A stretch of 38,473 bases of DNA from JAAYZQ01 sp034428935 (GTDB lineage Bacteria > Chloroflexota > Anaerolineae > JAAYZQ01). Positions 28,039 through 36,429 of the stretch are shown one piece after another. The translations under genes and the position numbers were made by a program. Within the stretch, counting starts at the first letter, position 1; each line of letters starts with the position of its first letter. The stretch lies in contig DAOUHB010000173.1 in the NCBI GenBank assembly GCA_034428935.1, forward strand, positions 1-38,473, in the 5' to 3' direction. The notes beneath the pieces were generated by a model. It did no database searches and had not been told where the DNA came from. It saw nothing but the letters and a program-made list of their open reading frames with translations.

Positions 28039-30810
28039 ATGTTGCCCACGGGCACCGTGACTTTTTTCTTCAGCGACCTGGAGGCCAGCACCCGCCTCTG
28101 GGAAGCGCATCCCGGGGCCATGCCGGCGGCCCTGGCGCGGCATGATGCCTTGCTCCGGGAGGCCATCGAGGCCCACGGCGGGGCCGTGGTCAAGCAGACG
28201 GGCGATGGACTGCACGCCGCCTTTGCCTCTGCCGCGGCGGCCGCCGAGGCGGCCGTCGCCGCGCAGCAGGCGCTGCAGGCCGAGCCCTGGGGAGACACGG
28301 GCCCCCTCCGCGCCCGTGTGGCGCTCCATACCGGCGAGGCCGAGCTGCGCGACGGCGATTATTACGGGCCGGCCGTCAACCGTGCCGCGCGGCTGATGGC
28401 CGCCGCCCACGGCGGGCAGATCCTCCTGTCGGCCTCCACTGCGGCCCTGCTCCGGCAGGGCGAAGCGCAACTGGTCGACCTGGGCGAGCACCGGCTGCGC
28501 GACGTGGCCGGCGTCGAGCACGTCTTCCAACTGAACAGCCCCGGCCTGCGGTCCGATTTTCCGCCCATCGGCTCCCTGACAACCGATGCCCACAACCTGC
28601 CGGTCCAGCTCACCAGCTTTGTGGGCCGCGAGCGCGAGATGGTCGAAGTCAAGCGCCTGCTATCGGCGACACGCCTGCTGACGCTCACCGGGCCGGGCGG
28701 CACGGGCAAGACCCGCCTGGCGCTGCAGGTGGCCGCCGATCTGCTCGACCGCTATCCCGGTGGCGCCTGGCTGGTGGAGCTGGCGACCCTGTCCGATCCG
28801 TCCCTCGTCGAGCAGTCCGTGGCTGCCGCGCTGCGCGTCTATCAGCAGCCGGGACGCCCCCTGGACGAGGTGCTCGTCGACTACCTGCGGGACAAGCGCC
28901 TGCTCCTGCTCCTCGACAACTGCGAGCACCTGGTCGACGCCTGCGCCCGGCTGGCGCATCGCCTGCTCCGCGCCTGCCCGCACGTGGCCATCATGGTCAG
29001 CAGCCGCGAGGCCCTGTCCATCGCCGGCGAGGTCACGTTCCAGGTCCCGTCGCTGCAGGTGCCGGAACCCGAGGGGCCGCCCGACGCCGGCTCCCTGCTC
29101 GAGTACGAAGCCATCCGCCTGTTCGTGGAGCGGGCGCAGGCCGCCCGGCCCGATTTCCGCCTGGATGAGGACAACGCCGGGGCCGTCATCCAGATCTGCC
29201 GCCGCCTGGACGGTATCCCGCTGGCCATCGAGCTGGCCGCGGCGCGCATCAGGGTGCTACCCGCCGGGCAGATCGCCGCCCGCCTGAACGACCGCTTTCG
29301 GCTGCTCACTGGCGGCAGCCGCACCGCCCTTCCGCGCCAGCAGACCCTCCAGGCGCTCGTCGACTGGAGCTGGGACCTGCTCCCCGAGCCCGAGCGCGTG
29401 CTGCTGCGCCGCCTGTCGGTCTTTGCCGGGGGCTGGACGCTGGAGGCCGCCGAGGCGGTGGCCGGAAGCGATGTCACGGACCGCGAGCCGCTCGACGTGC
29501 TGGAGGGACTGGCCCAGCTCGTCGCCAAGTCGTTGGTCGTGGCCGGCGACGAGGGCCGCTATCACTTCCTGGAAACGTTCCGCCAGTACGCCCGCGACCG
29601 CCTGTGGGAGGCGGGCGAGGGAGAGGCGCTGCGCGACCGGCACGCCGGGTTCTATTTGGCGCTGGCCCTGGAAGCGGAGCCGCACCTGACCGGCGCGGAC
29701 ATGGTGCCCTGGTTGGGCCGCCTGGACGCCGAGCGTGACAACCTGCGGGCGGCGCTGGACTGGACGCTGGAGACCCGCCCGGAGACGGCGCTGCAACTGG
29801 TTGCGGCCCTCCAGTTCTATTGGCTGCGGCGTGCCGACACCACGGAGGCGCGCCGCCGCCTGGACCAGGTCCTGGAGCAGGACAGGCTGCACCGCATCCC
29901 GGACACGCCCGATAACCAGGCAGCCCGGGCCCGCGTGCTTGCTACCCTGGCCCAGACGTTGACCGACCAGGGCGAAAATGTGGCAGCCATCGCCGCGGCG
30001 ACGGAAGCGGTCAGCCTGGCCCAGCGGTCCGGCCGGCCCCGGATCCTGGCCCACGCCCTGGCCATGTTGGCCCTGAGCAACACCTACGGGGGTGGCGTGG
30101 AGGCGGCGCTGCCCATTGCCCGGGAGAGCCTCGCCATCTCCCGCCCACACGGCTTTGCCCTGGAGATCATCATGGCACTCTCGGCGCTGGTTGGACCTGT
30201 GTTGTACAGAAGCCCCGACATGGCCGCTATGGCCGCTGCCCGTGGCCACCTGGAAGAGATCGAGCGCCTGGCCCATGCAGAGGGGGATCTGTGGGACATG
30301 GCGCTGGCAACCATGAGCCTGGGGCGCATGGCCGCCCTGGAGGGCCAGCCCGCCGCTGCCCAGGCGCGCTATGAGCGGGCCGGGGCCCTCTTTCGTCAGG
30401 TCGGCGACGAGCACTTTGAGACCGTCGCCCTCAGCGAGCTGGCACACGCGCTGCGGCACGGCGGGCGCCTTGACCAGGCTGAGGCGCTCTACCACCTGAC
30501 GCTCAAGCACTGGCAACGCATAGGTCACCGCGCCGCCGTGGCCCACCAGCTCGAATGCCTGGCCATGCTCGCCCTGGCCCGGGGCAGCGACGCGACGCGG
30601 GCAAGACGCGCGGCGCGGCTGCTGGGCACGGCCGAGGTGCTCCGTGAGGCGGCCGGCTCGGAGAGGTCGCACGACGAGCAAGCCGAGTACGAGGCGGCCC
30701 TGGACGCCCTGCGCACCCACCTGGGCGAGGATGCGCTGGCCGCCGCCCTGGCCGAGGGCAGGGCCATGCCCCCGGATCAGGCCGTGGCCTACGCCCTGGA
30801 ATTGCCTTGA
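28039..30810 (+). CDS. Class III adenylate/guanylate cyclase fused to NB-ARC ATPase and TPR repeats
   Basis: 923 residues, cytoplasmic. The cyclase domain (about 1-165) has both metal aspartates (FFFSDLEAST with Asp13; QTGDGLHAAF with Asp56) and the substrate segment VALHTGEAELRDGDYYGPAVNRAARL. A hinge (LTSFVGREREM) leads to an AfsR/STAND-type ATPase with Walker A GPGGTGKTRLAL (about 218-229), LLLLLDNCEHLVDA (Walker B), VSSREALSIAGE, GIPLAIELAAARIR and the WSWDLLPEPERVLLRRLSVFAGGW winged region. From about residue 555 follow TPR-like helices to the end. There is no LuxR-type HTH, so any output is cAMP/cGMP or protein contact rather than direct DNA binding. The ligand sensed by the TPR part is unknown. 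Confidence 0.9.
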   Translation: MLPTGTVTFFFSDLEASTRLWEAHPGAMPAALARHDALLREAIEAHGGAVVKQTGDGLHAAFASAAAAAEAAVAAQQALQAEPWGDTGPLRARVALHTGEAELRDGDYYGPAVNRAARLMAAAHGGQILLSASTAALLRQGEAQLVDLGEHRLRDVAGVEHVFQLNSPGLRSDFPPIGSLTTDAHNLPVQLTSFVGREREMVEVKRLLSATRLLTLTGPGGTGKTRLALQVAADLLDRYPGGAWLVELATLSDPSLVEQSVAAALRVYQQPGRPLDEVLVDYLRDKRLLLLLDNCEHLVDACARLAHRLLRACPHVAIMVSSREALSIAGEVTFQVPSLQVPEPEGPPDAGSLLEYEAIRLFVERAQAARPDFRLDEDNAGAVIQICRRLDGIPLAIELAAARIRVLPAGQIAARLNDRFRLLTGGSRTALPRQQTLQALVDWSWDLLPEPERVLLRRLSVFAGGWTLEAAEAVAGSDVTDREPLDVLEGLAQLVAKSLVVAGDEGRYHFLETFRQYARDRLWEAGEGEALRDRHAGFYLALALEAEPHLTGADMVPWLGRLDAERDNLRAALDWTLETRPETALQLVAALQFYWLRRADTTEARRRLDQVLEQDRLHRIPDTPDNQAARARVLATLAQTLTDQGENVAAIAAATEAVSLAQRSGRPRILAHALAMLALSNTYGGGVEAALPIARESLAISRPHGFALEIIMALSALVGPVLYRSPDMAAMAAARGHLEEIERLAHAEGDLWDMALATMSLGRMAALEGQPAAAQARYERAGALFRQVGDEHFETVALSELAHALRHGGRLDQAEALYHLTLKHWQRIGHRAAVAHQLECLAMLALARGSDATRARRAARLLGTAEVLREAAGSERSHDEQAEYEAALDALRTHLGEDALAAALAEGRAMPPDQAVAYALELP

Positions 30811-30906
30811 GTGGGCGCGTATCCTTGTCCGCGCCGGGCAGGAATGCCACGTGGGCAGGCGATGTGGCGAGCCCCTGCGAGCTTGCGGGAGAGGTGCAGC
30901 GGACGT

Positions 30907-30936
30907 AAAAAAGCCGGATCCAGTGGATCCGGCTTT
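30907..30936 (-). terminator. Intrinsic terminator of the por operon
   Basis: AAAGCCGGATCC (30910-30921) and GGATCCGGCTTT (30925-30936) form a 12-bp stem with an AGT loop. Read leftward the stem runs into six T (30912-30907). It lies 29 bases after the porB stop and also separates the converging cyclase gene. The short gap before it (30811-30906) contains only a decayed copy of the CTGCGAGCTTGCGGGAGAGGTGC-type repeat. Confidence 0.85.
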
Positions 30937-30964
30937 GATGCGTCGGTACTCGATGCGGCCGATC

Positions 30965-31900
30965 TCAGGCCTCGCCGCACAGCCTGAGCAGGCGCTCCCA
31001 GCGGCGGTCCACGTCGGCCTGGAACTCGTCGACGATGTGCCGGTTCTCCGGCTTGAACAGGTGCCGGAAGCGGCCCTGCCGCTTGAGCCACTCTTCCACG
31101 GGCGGCTTTTCCTTGGGCCTGTAGGTCAGCCGCCACTGGCCGTCCTCCACCTCGAAGAGGGGCCAGTAGCAGGTGTCCACCGCCAACTGGGTGATCTCGA
31201 TGGTCTCGTCGGCCGGGTGGCGCCAGCCGCGGTTGCACGACGAGAGCACGTTCATAAAGGCCGCGCCGCCACAGTCCACCGCCTTGCGCGTCTTGGTCAT
31301 CAGGTCGCGCCACTGGCTGGGCGCCGCCTGGGCCACGTAGGGGATGCCGTGAGCGGCCATGATGGCCGTCAGGTCCTTGCGGGTCTGCTCCTTGCCCGGC
31401 CGCACCTTGCCAGCCGGCGACGTGGTGGTGTGGGCGCCCAGGGGCGTGGCGCTGGAGCGCTGGATGCCGGTATTCATATAGGCCCCGTTGTCATAACATA
31501 CATACAAGAATTGGTGGCCGCGCTCCGCGGCGCCCGACAGCGACTGCAGGCCGATGTCGTAGGTGCCGCCGTCGCCGCCGAAGGCCAGGAAGCGGACGTC
31601 CTGCTCGGGCATCTTGTTCTGGCGCACCAGGCTGCGGTAGGCGGCCTCGACGCCGCTGATGGTCGCCGCCGCGTTCTCGAAGGCGTTGTGGATCCAGGGC
31701 ACGCGCCAGGCCGTGTAAGGATAGATCGAGGTCGCCACCTCCAGGCAGCCGGTGGCGTTGGCCACGACCACCGGCTGGTCGATGGCGGCCAGCACCTGGC
31801 GCACCACGATGGATGCTCCGCAGCCGGCACACAGCCGGTGGCCGGGGGCCAGCCGCTCGGGCCGCCTGGCCAATTCCTTGGGAACCAGTTTCGTCGCCAT
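30965..31900 (-). CDS. porB: Pyruvate:ferredoxin oxidoreductase beta subunit (TPP-binding)
   Basis: 311 residues, ATG five bases after AGGAGG. Cysteines for the proximal 4Fe-4S cluster are visible: CAGCG near residue 24, NATGCLE (about 52) and LSSCNRGW (about 225). The TPP motif is FGGDGGTYDIGLQSL...YVCYDNGAYMNTGIQRS. Last gene of porG-D-A-B. Converts pyruvate and CoA to acetyl-CoA and CO2 with reduction of ferredoxin, in the cytoplasm. Could in principle be a related 2-oxoacid oxidoreductase, but subunit order and motifs fit POR best. Confidence 0.9.
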   Translation of the reverse strand: MATKLVPKELARRPERLAPGHRLCAGCGASIVVRQVLAAIDQPVVVANATGCLEVATSIYPYTAWRVPWIHNAFENAAATISGVEAAYRSLVRQNKMPEQDVRFLAFGGDGGTYDIGLQSLSGAAERGHQFLYVCYDNGAYMNTGIQRSSATPLGAHTTTSPAGKVRPGKEQTRKDLTAIMAAHGIPYVAQAAPSQWRDLMTKTRKAVDCGGAAFMNVLSSCNRGWRHPADETIEITQLAVDTCYWPLFEVEDGQWRLTYRPKEKPPVEEWLKRQGRFRHLFKPENRHIVDEFQADVDRRWERLLRLCGEA

Positions 31901-31908
31901 GGTGCCTC

Positions 31909-33096
31909 CTATTCCCTCACGCCCAGGTAGTTGACCACCTGGTCCACGCGCCCCGTCGCCGCTGCCCGGAACAGGTCGCGGTAAATGCCCTCGATCTCGG
32001 AGGGGCGAATGTCCCGCCCGCCCAGGCCATAGACGTAATCGCAGACCGGCACCCGGACGCCCTGGACGGCCAGCGCCGCCGCCAGCTCCAGGAACAGGGG
32101 GCCGGCATTGTCCGCCGCTCCGAAGGACACCGAGCGGTCCATGACCGCCACGGCCTTCACGCCGCCCAGCGCCTCGGCCAGCGCCCGCGCCGGGAAGGGG
32201 CGAAAGACGCGCAGCTTCAGCAGGCCGGCCTTGTGGCCCTGGCTCCGCAGCGCATCCACCACCACCCGGGCCGTGCCTGCCGTCGAGTTGACGGCGACCA
32301 CGGCCACCTCGGCGTCGTCCAGGCAGTGGGCCTCGAACAGGCCATAGTTGCCGCCAAAGGCGCCGTTAAACTCGGCGGCCACATCGCCGATGACACCCTC
32401 GGCGTGGGCCATGGCCTCCACCTGTTGGCGCTTGTGCTCGTAGTAGTAATCGTAAAAGTCCAGCGGCCCGTAGGTCTTGGGTTTTTCCAGGTCCAGCAGC
32501 GGCCACCGGGGCCGGTAGGCGCCGGCAAAGGCCCGCACCTTGTCGTCGTCATAGATCTCGACGCGCTCCATGCCGTGGCTCGTAATAAAGCCGTCCTGGC
32601 AGACGGCCACGGGAAGGAGGACGTCGGGGTGCTCGGCGATGCGCACCGCCTGGATGGCATTGTCGTAGGCCTCCTGGCCGCTCTCGGAAAAGAGGACGAT
32701 CCAGCCCGCGTCGCGCATGCCCATCACGTCCGAATGGTCGCAGTGGATGTTGATGGGCCCCGACAGCGCCCGGTTGACGAGGCTCATGACGATGGGGCAG
32801 CGGTTGGAGGCGGCGATGTACAGGACCTCCCACATGAGGGCCAGGCCGTTGGCCGAGGTGGCGGTCATGACCCGCGCCCCCGCCGCCGACGCTCCCACGC
32901 AGGCGCTCATGGCGCTGTGCTCGCTCTCCACCGTCACGAACTCGGTGTCCACCAGGCCATCGGCCACAAAGTCGGCAAAGAACTCGACGGTCTCGGTCTG
33001 GGGGGTGATGGGATAGGCCGCCACGACGTCGGGATTGATCTGGCGCATTGCTTCGGCAAAGGCCTGATCTCCGGTGAATGCCTCGAATTTGCCCAT
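31909..33096 (-). CDS. porA: Pyruvate:ferredoxin oxidoreductase alpha subunit
   Basis: 395 residues, starting four bases after the porD stop with AAGGAG. Typical POR alpha features: VVAAYPITPQTETVEFFADFVADG, TVESEHSAMSACVGASAAGARVMTATSANGLALMWEVLYIAA, NRALSGPINIHCDHSDVMGMRDAGW and the C-terminal domain with AVMDRSVSFGAADNAGPL. It ends eight bases before porB. Forms the pyrimidine side of the TPP site together with the beta subunit. Confidence 0.92.
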   Translation of the reverse strand: MGKFEAFTGDQAFAEAMRQINPDVVAAYPITPQTETVEFFADFVADGLVDTEFVTVESEHSAMSACVGASAAGARVMTATSANGLALMWEVLYIAASNRCPIVMSLVNRALSGPINIHCDHSDVMGMRDAGWIVLFSESGQEAYDNAIQAVRIAEHPDVLLPVAVCQDGFITSHGMERVEIYDDDKVRAFAGAYRPRWPLLDLEKPKTYGPLDFYDYYYEHKRQQVEAMAHAEGVIGDVAAEFNGAFGGNYGLFEAHCLDDAEVAVVAVNSTAGTARVVVDALRSQGHKAGLLKLRVFRPFPARALAEALGGVKAVAVMDRSVSFGAADNAGPLFLELAAALAVQGVRVPVCDYVYGLGGRDIRPSEIEGIYRDLFRAAATGRVDQVVNYLGVRE

Positions 33097-33100
33097 GGCT

Positions 33101-33451
33101 CTACTCCTTGCACCTCGCTTCTTCGACGATACGGATGCAGAGGCGGGGGTCGTCCTTGGGCAGGTCCTGCCCGGCCTTGCGCCTCACCTTGGCGTTGACG
33201 GGGCAGACCGCGGCGCACAGGCCGCAGCCCTTGCAGTGCTCCAGGTCAAAGCCCACCATCTTCTCGTTCTCGGCGTCCGCCAGGATGCTCGAATCGGGGC
33301 AGAACAGCCAGCACTGGAAGCAGTGGGTGCATTCGGCCTCGCCGCGGACGGGGCGAAAGGCCCGCCAGCCCCCCGTGCGGTACGCCACCGAGTTCCCCGC
33401 CTCCAGGATCATTCCGCCGATGGGGATCTCTCGCCAGCCCTTTAGATCCAT
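33101..33451 (-). CDS. porD: Pyruvate:ferredoxin oxidoreductase delta subunit (2x4Fe-4S)
   Basis: 116 residues. The ATG at 33451 follows AGGAGG by six bases; upstream in-frame sequence belongs to the porG overlap and is not coding in this frame. Two ferredoxin motifs: CTHCFQCWLFCPDSS and CKGCGLCAAVCPVNA, each binding one 4Fe-4S cluster that wires electrons from the beta subunit to soluble ferredoxin. Begins 10 bases after porG. Confidence 0.92.
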   Translation of the reverse strand: MDLKGWREIPIGGMILEAGNSVAYRTGGWRAFRPVRGEAECTHCFQCWLFCPDSSILADAENEKMVGFDLEHCKGCGLCAAVCPVNAKVRRKAGQDLPKDDPRLCIRIVEEARCKE

Positions 33452-33461
33452 CGCTCTCCTC

Positions 33462-34034
33462 CTATCCCGCCTGTACCTCGACGGCAGCGCGGCGCATGGC
33501 CCGGACGTTGGCCTCCACGGCGCTGGCCGAGATCTTGTGGCCGAACCAGGCGCGCAGTTGCGCCGCCAGCTCTTCCATGTCGAAAATGCCCGTGGCGCGG
33601 GCAAAGGCGCCCAACATGGGGGTGTTGGTCACGTCGCGTCCCATCTCCTCGATGGCGATGTGGCTGGCATCCACGGTAAAGGCCTGGCCGGTGTGAAAGC
33701 CGGTGGTCTGGCGCACCTCCGCGGGGCTCATGGGCGTGTTCACGACCAGGATGCCCTCGTCCTTCAGGCCCTCGGCCACCGCCACCGTCCCCAGGAGCGT
33801 GGGATCGAGGACCAGGACGACGTCCGGCTCTTCGATCTGGGAATGGATGGTGATGGGGTGGGGGCTGAGGCGGGTAAAGGCCCGGATGGGCGCCCCCATG
33901 CGCTCCGGTCCGTAGTCGGGAAAGGCCTGGAAGTAGCGGCCCGTCCCCAGTGCCGTCTCGGCCAGCAGCTTGCCGGCGGTCACCACGCCCTGCCCGCCGC
34001 GGCCATGCCAGCGGATCTCGATCAGCTCGTCCAT
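33462..34034 (-). CDS. porG: Pyruvate:ferredoxin oxidoreductase gamma subunit
   Basis: 190 residues, first gene of the operon, ATG seven bases after GGGAGG. Signature motifs: EIRWHGRGGQGVVTAGKLLAETAL, FQAFPDYGPERMGAPIRAFTRLS, VVLVLDPTLLG and TNTPMLGAFARATGIF. This subunit helps bind CoA and close the active site. Normal length for a separate gamma chain. Confidence 0.92.
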   Translation of the reverse strand: MDELIEIRWHGRGGQGVVTAGKLLAETALGTGRYFQAFPDYGPERMGAPIRAFTRLSPHPITIHSQIEEPDVVLVLDPTLLGTVAVAEGLKDEGILVVNTPMSPAEVRQTTGFHTGQAFTVDASHIAIEEMGRDVTNTPMLGAFARATGIFDMEELAAQLRAWFGHKISASAVEANVRAMRRAAVEVQAG

Positions 34035-34104
34035 ACGCTTTCCTCCCTGCGTTGTACTGCTCTAAGGTCGTACGTCGACCCGTGATCTCTCTGGCGATGG
34101 ACCA

Positions 34105-34133
34105 AGTGTACCGCGCCCTGGACAAAAATGCAA
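34105..34133 (-). promoter_or_regulatory. Probable promoter of the por operon
   Basis: On the minus strand TTGCAT (34133-34128), 17 bases, TACACT (34110-34105), each box with two mismatches. Predicted start near 34098, about 65 bases before porG. It lies just downstream of the aor terminator hairpin, so por can be transcribed independently of aor. Confidence 0.5.
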
Positions 34134-34172
34134 GACAGGGGCCGGGAATGGCGTGGGGCGACGACAAGAAAT

Positions 34173-34198
34173 GAGGGAGTGTGCGCGCACACTCCCTC
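34173..34198 (-). terminator. Perfect 26-bp palindrome after aor, probable terminator
   Basis: GAGGGAGTGTGCG and CGCACACTCCCTC form a perfect palindrome with no unpaired centre. Read leftward it is followed by ATTTCTTG, a weak T tract. It lies 44 bases after the aor stop and before the por promoter. It probably ends most aor transcripts, though the symmetric form could also be a protein-binding site. Confidence 0.55.
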
Positions 34199-34242
34199 GC
34201 AATGTCCTCTTGGCGCTGTCGCCGGGGGGACCCTACGTCCCT

Positions 34243-36096
34243 TTACAGCCAGTCAAGGCCCAAGCCGGCCAGCTTTTCCGGGGTGGGCAGGCCGGTTGCC
34301 TGATCCCAGCCCATGGATGCATAGTAGCTGTCGAGGGCCACCTGGAGGTTGACCACCTCGCCCTCGCCGCGCCCGTCGGGCGCCGGTTCCTCGGTAAAGC
34401 GCCGGGGCAAGGTGTCGTCCTTGCGGTCAAAGCCAAGGCGAGCATTGATCATCCGCTCGAGGTTGATGACCCTCTCGCCCACCATCAACAGATCGTCCTT
34501 GGAAAGGGGATACCCCACGGCTGCCGAGGTCAGCCTTGCCCAGGTGGAAGCCTTGACGGCCAGGGTGATGGACGCAAACAGGCACACCCCAAGCACGTTG
34601 GTGGCCATGGAAAGCTCCTGGAGGGGCTTGATCCAGCCCTTGTTGCCGTCCTCCAGGTAGCTGATATCGGCGGTGATGCCCAACTCGGGCTCGCGGTAGC
34701 CAAAGGCATCCACCGTCGAGGCAAAGGGCCGTAGGTGGTCGCCACCCCGGGCCGACGTGGCGTGCACGACGGCTTCGGCCTTGCTCGCCCGGATCCCATC
34801 GGCCGGCATCTCCAGCCCTTTGACGTGGATCGCCGCTCGCTCGGCCTGGGGACCCAGCGTCTCGGCTGCGCGCTTGACGCCCTGGGCGAGCAGGTCGCCC
34901 ACACCCTCGCGGTGCCCGATGAGCCTGACCGCCTCCACCACGGCGTCGGCGTTGCCCCAGGTGAGTTCCATGCCGCCGGTTTGCTCCGGGGTGAGCACTC
35001 CCTGCTCGTACCACTCCATGGCCGTGGCAATCGCCTGCCCGGTCGAGATCACATCCAGGCCCAGGTCGTTGGCAATGTGGTTGGCAGCCGCTACGGCGTT
35101 GATGTCGGTGACCAGGCACTTGCTGCCAAAGGCGGCTACCGTCTCGTACTCGGGCCCACCGCCGTGCAGTCCGGCGTACTTGCCCTCTTTGATGGTAGTG
35201 GTGCGCCCGCAGGCGATCGGGCAGCCAAAGCAGGCATAGGGCTTGACGTCGAGCACCTCGTGATAGGCATCGTGGGTGAGCTTGCCCACGGATTCGGGAA
35301 ACTCGGTCCGCTGCCAGTTCCTGGTGGGCAGGATGCCCAACGCGTTGATGGCGTCGTAGAACGTGGGTGTGCCGAAGGGATGCAGCTCGTCCCGGACAAA
35401 GGCCTCGGCGAACAGCTCGTCGCGGGCGTAGGTGGCCGCTTCACGCAGCGCATCGCGGTCGGCAATGGGCAGGCGCGAGCTGCCCTTGACGGCGACCGCC
35501 TTTAACAGCTTGCTGCCCATAACCGCGCCGGGGCCGCCCCGCCCGAAGGCCCGGTGCTTGTCGGTCAGGATGGCGGCGAACGTGACCCCGTTTTCGCCGG
35601 CCGGCCCAATGGAGGCCACCTGCAGGCCCTTTACGCCCAGCTCGGCCTTGATGGCGTCCTCGGTTTCCGCCACTCCCCGGTCCCAGAGGCCCGCCGCGTC
35701 CCGGACCTCTACCTGGTCGTCGTTCACGTAGAGGTAGACGGGCGCCTCCGCCTTGCCGACGACGACCAGGTGATCCCAGCCCGCCTTCTTGAGGGCCGGG
35801 GCAAAGTGGCCTCCCGCGTTTGCCGCGCCCACGGTCCCGGTGGCCGGCGAGTAAAAGACGACGCAACACCGCCCGCTGCATGGCGCCGCCGTCCCGGTCA
35901 GCGGGCCGGTGGCAAAGATGATTGGCTGTGCCGGGTCCAATGGGCCGGCGCCGGTTTGCATCAGGTCTGCCAGGATGCGCATGCCAACCCCCTCGCCGCC
36001 CAGGTAGTCCTTCAGCCACGCTTCAGGGATGGGCCGCGGCTCGGCCTTTCTCGATCCCAGATGGACGACCAGCATTTTGCCCGTGGAACCTTTCAT
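34243..36096 (-). CDS. aor: Tungsten-dependent aldehyde:ferredoxin oxidoreductase
   Basis: 617 residues, the usual AOR length, ATG after AGGAGG. N-terminal pterin-binding domain: LKDYLGGEGVGMRILADLM, IIFATGPLTGTAAPCSGRCCVVFYSPATGTVGAANAGGHFAPALKKAGWDHLVVVGKA. Fe-S ligands: CFGCPIAC (about 288-295) plus a distant Cys in LGVCLFA (about 503). Further family blocks: GGPEYETVAAFGSKC, DLGLDVISTGQAIATAMEWYEQG, VKGLEMPADGIRASKAEAVVHATSARGGDHLRP and EERMINARLG-like LERMINARLGFDRKDDTLPRRF. Oxidises aldehydes to acids with ferredoxin. Could remove the acetaldehyde made by the acetoin complex. Expression probably depends on a structured leader. Confidence 0.93.
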   Translation of the reverse strand: MKGSTGKMLVVHLGSRKAEPRPIPEAWLKDYLGGEGVGMRILADLMQTGAGPLDPAQPIIFATGPLTGTAAPCSGRCCVVFYSPATGTVGAANAGGHFAPALKKAGWDHLVVVGKAEAPVYLYVNDDQVEVRDAAGLWDRGVAETEDAIKAELGVKGLQVASIGPAGENGVTFAAILTDKHRAFGRGGPGAVMGSKLLKAVAVKGSSRLPIADRDALREAATYARDELFAEAFVRDELHPFGTPTFYDAINALGILPTRNWQRTEFPESVGKLTHDAYHEVLDVKPYACFGCPIACGRTTTIKEGKYAGLHGGGPEYETVAAFGSKCLVTDINAVAAANHIANDLGLDVISTGQAIATAMEWYEQGVLTPEQTGGMELTWGNADAVVEAVRLIGHREGVGDLLAQGVKRAAETLGPQAERAAIHVKGLEMPADGIRASKAEAVVHATSARGGDHLRPFASTVDAFGYREPELGITADISYLEDGNKGWIKPLQELSMATNVLGVCLFASITLAVKASTWARLTSAAVGYPLSKDDLLMVGERVINLERMINARLGFDRKDDTLPRRFTEEPAPDGRGEGEVVNLQVALDSYYASMGWDQATGLPTPEKLAGLGLDWL

Positions 36097-36131
36097 TTGA
36101 CCCTCCTATTCGTATAGGCCCGATTCCAAAC

Positions 36132-36185
36132 AAAAAGGAGGCGACCTTGCCGCGCCATGCTCGGCGCAGCGAGGCCTCCTCCTTT
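36132..36185 (-). terminator. Terminator hairpin just upstream of the aor start (attenuator)
   Basis: Read leftward, AGGAGGC (36180-36174) pairs with GCCTCCT (36142-36136), with an inner TGCGCC/GGCGCG stem. TTTTTGTTT follows (36136-36128). The hairpin ends about 35 bases before the aor ATG, downstream of a strong promoter and the fold at 36190-36300. A terminator in that place has no use except conditional control of aor, the usual expression platform of a transcriptional riboswitch. Confidence 0.72.
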
Positions 36186-36189
36186 GCAA

Positions 36190-36300
36190 AACGGCGGGCG
36201 TGGGAATTGCTTCCCACACCGAACGCTCAAGTGTCCCCGGCGGGGCCAGATGAGTCGGAGGCTTGTTCTCTCCCGGGTGCAGCGGCGGCGCACCGGGGCC
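36190..36300 (-). promoter_or_regulatory. Candidate molybdenum/tungsten-cofactor riboswitch aptamer in the aor leader
   Basis: On the mRNA strand: a CCCGGTGC/GCACCCGGG hairpin (36297-36271), then CCTCCGA, an arm CTCA-CCCC-GCC-GGGG-TGAG (36254-36227), TTCGG, which can pair with the earlier CCGA, and a nine-pair stem GTGTGGGAA/TTCCCACGC capped by the GNRA tetraloop GCAA (36210-36207). The multi-helix layout with a GNRA loop, directly before a tungstopterin enzyme and followed by a terminator, fits the Moco/Tuco RNA class as I recall it. I cannot check the alignment, so the class is provisional. Confidence 0.55.
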
Positions 36301-36376
36301 TGTTAACGTGCCGCGACCCCCGTGGCTCTTTGGAGATTCAGTCCATCTACGGACAGGCCACAGAAGCTATGGCCAT

Positions 36377-36405
36377 ATCTTAGCATAGAACCGGGCGCCT
36401 GTCAA
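36377..36405 (-). promoter_or_regulatory. Strong sigma70 promoter of the aor leader
   Basis: On the minus strand a perfect TTGACA (36405-36400), 17 bases, TAAGAT (36382-36377). Start near 36370, giving a leader of about 270 bases before the aor ATG. The promoter lies 24 bases after the stop codon of the upstream ABC permease gene, so aor is transcribed separately from that operon. Confidence 0.8.
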
Positions 36406-36429
36406 TCATGGGCTTTTGCGGCAGGCCGC

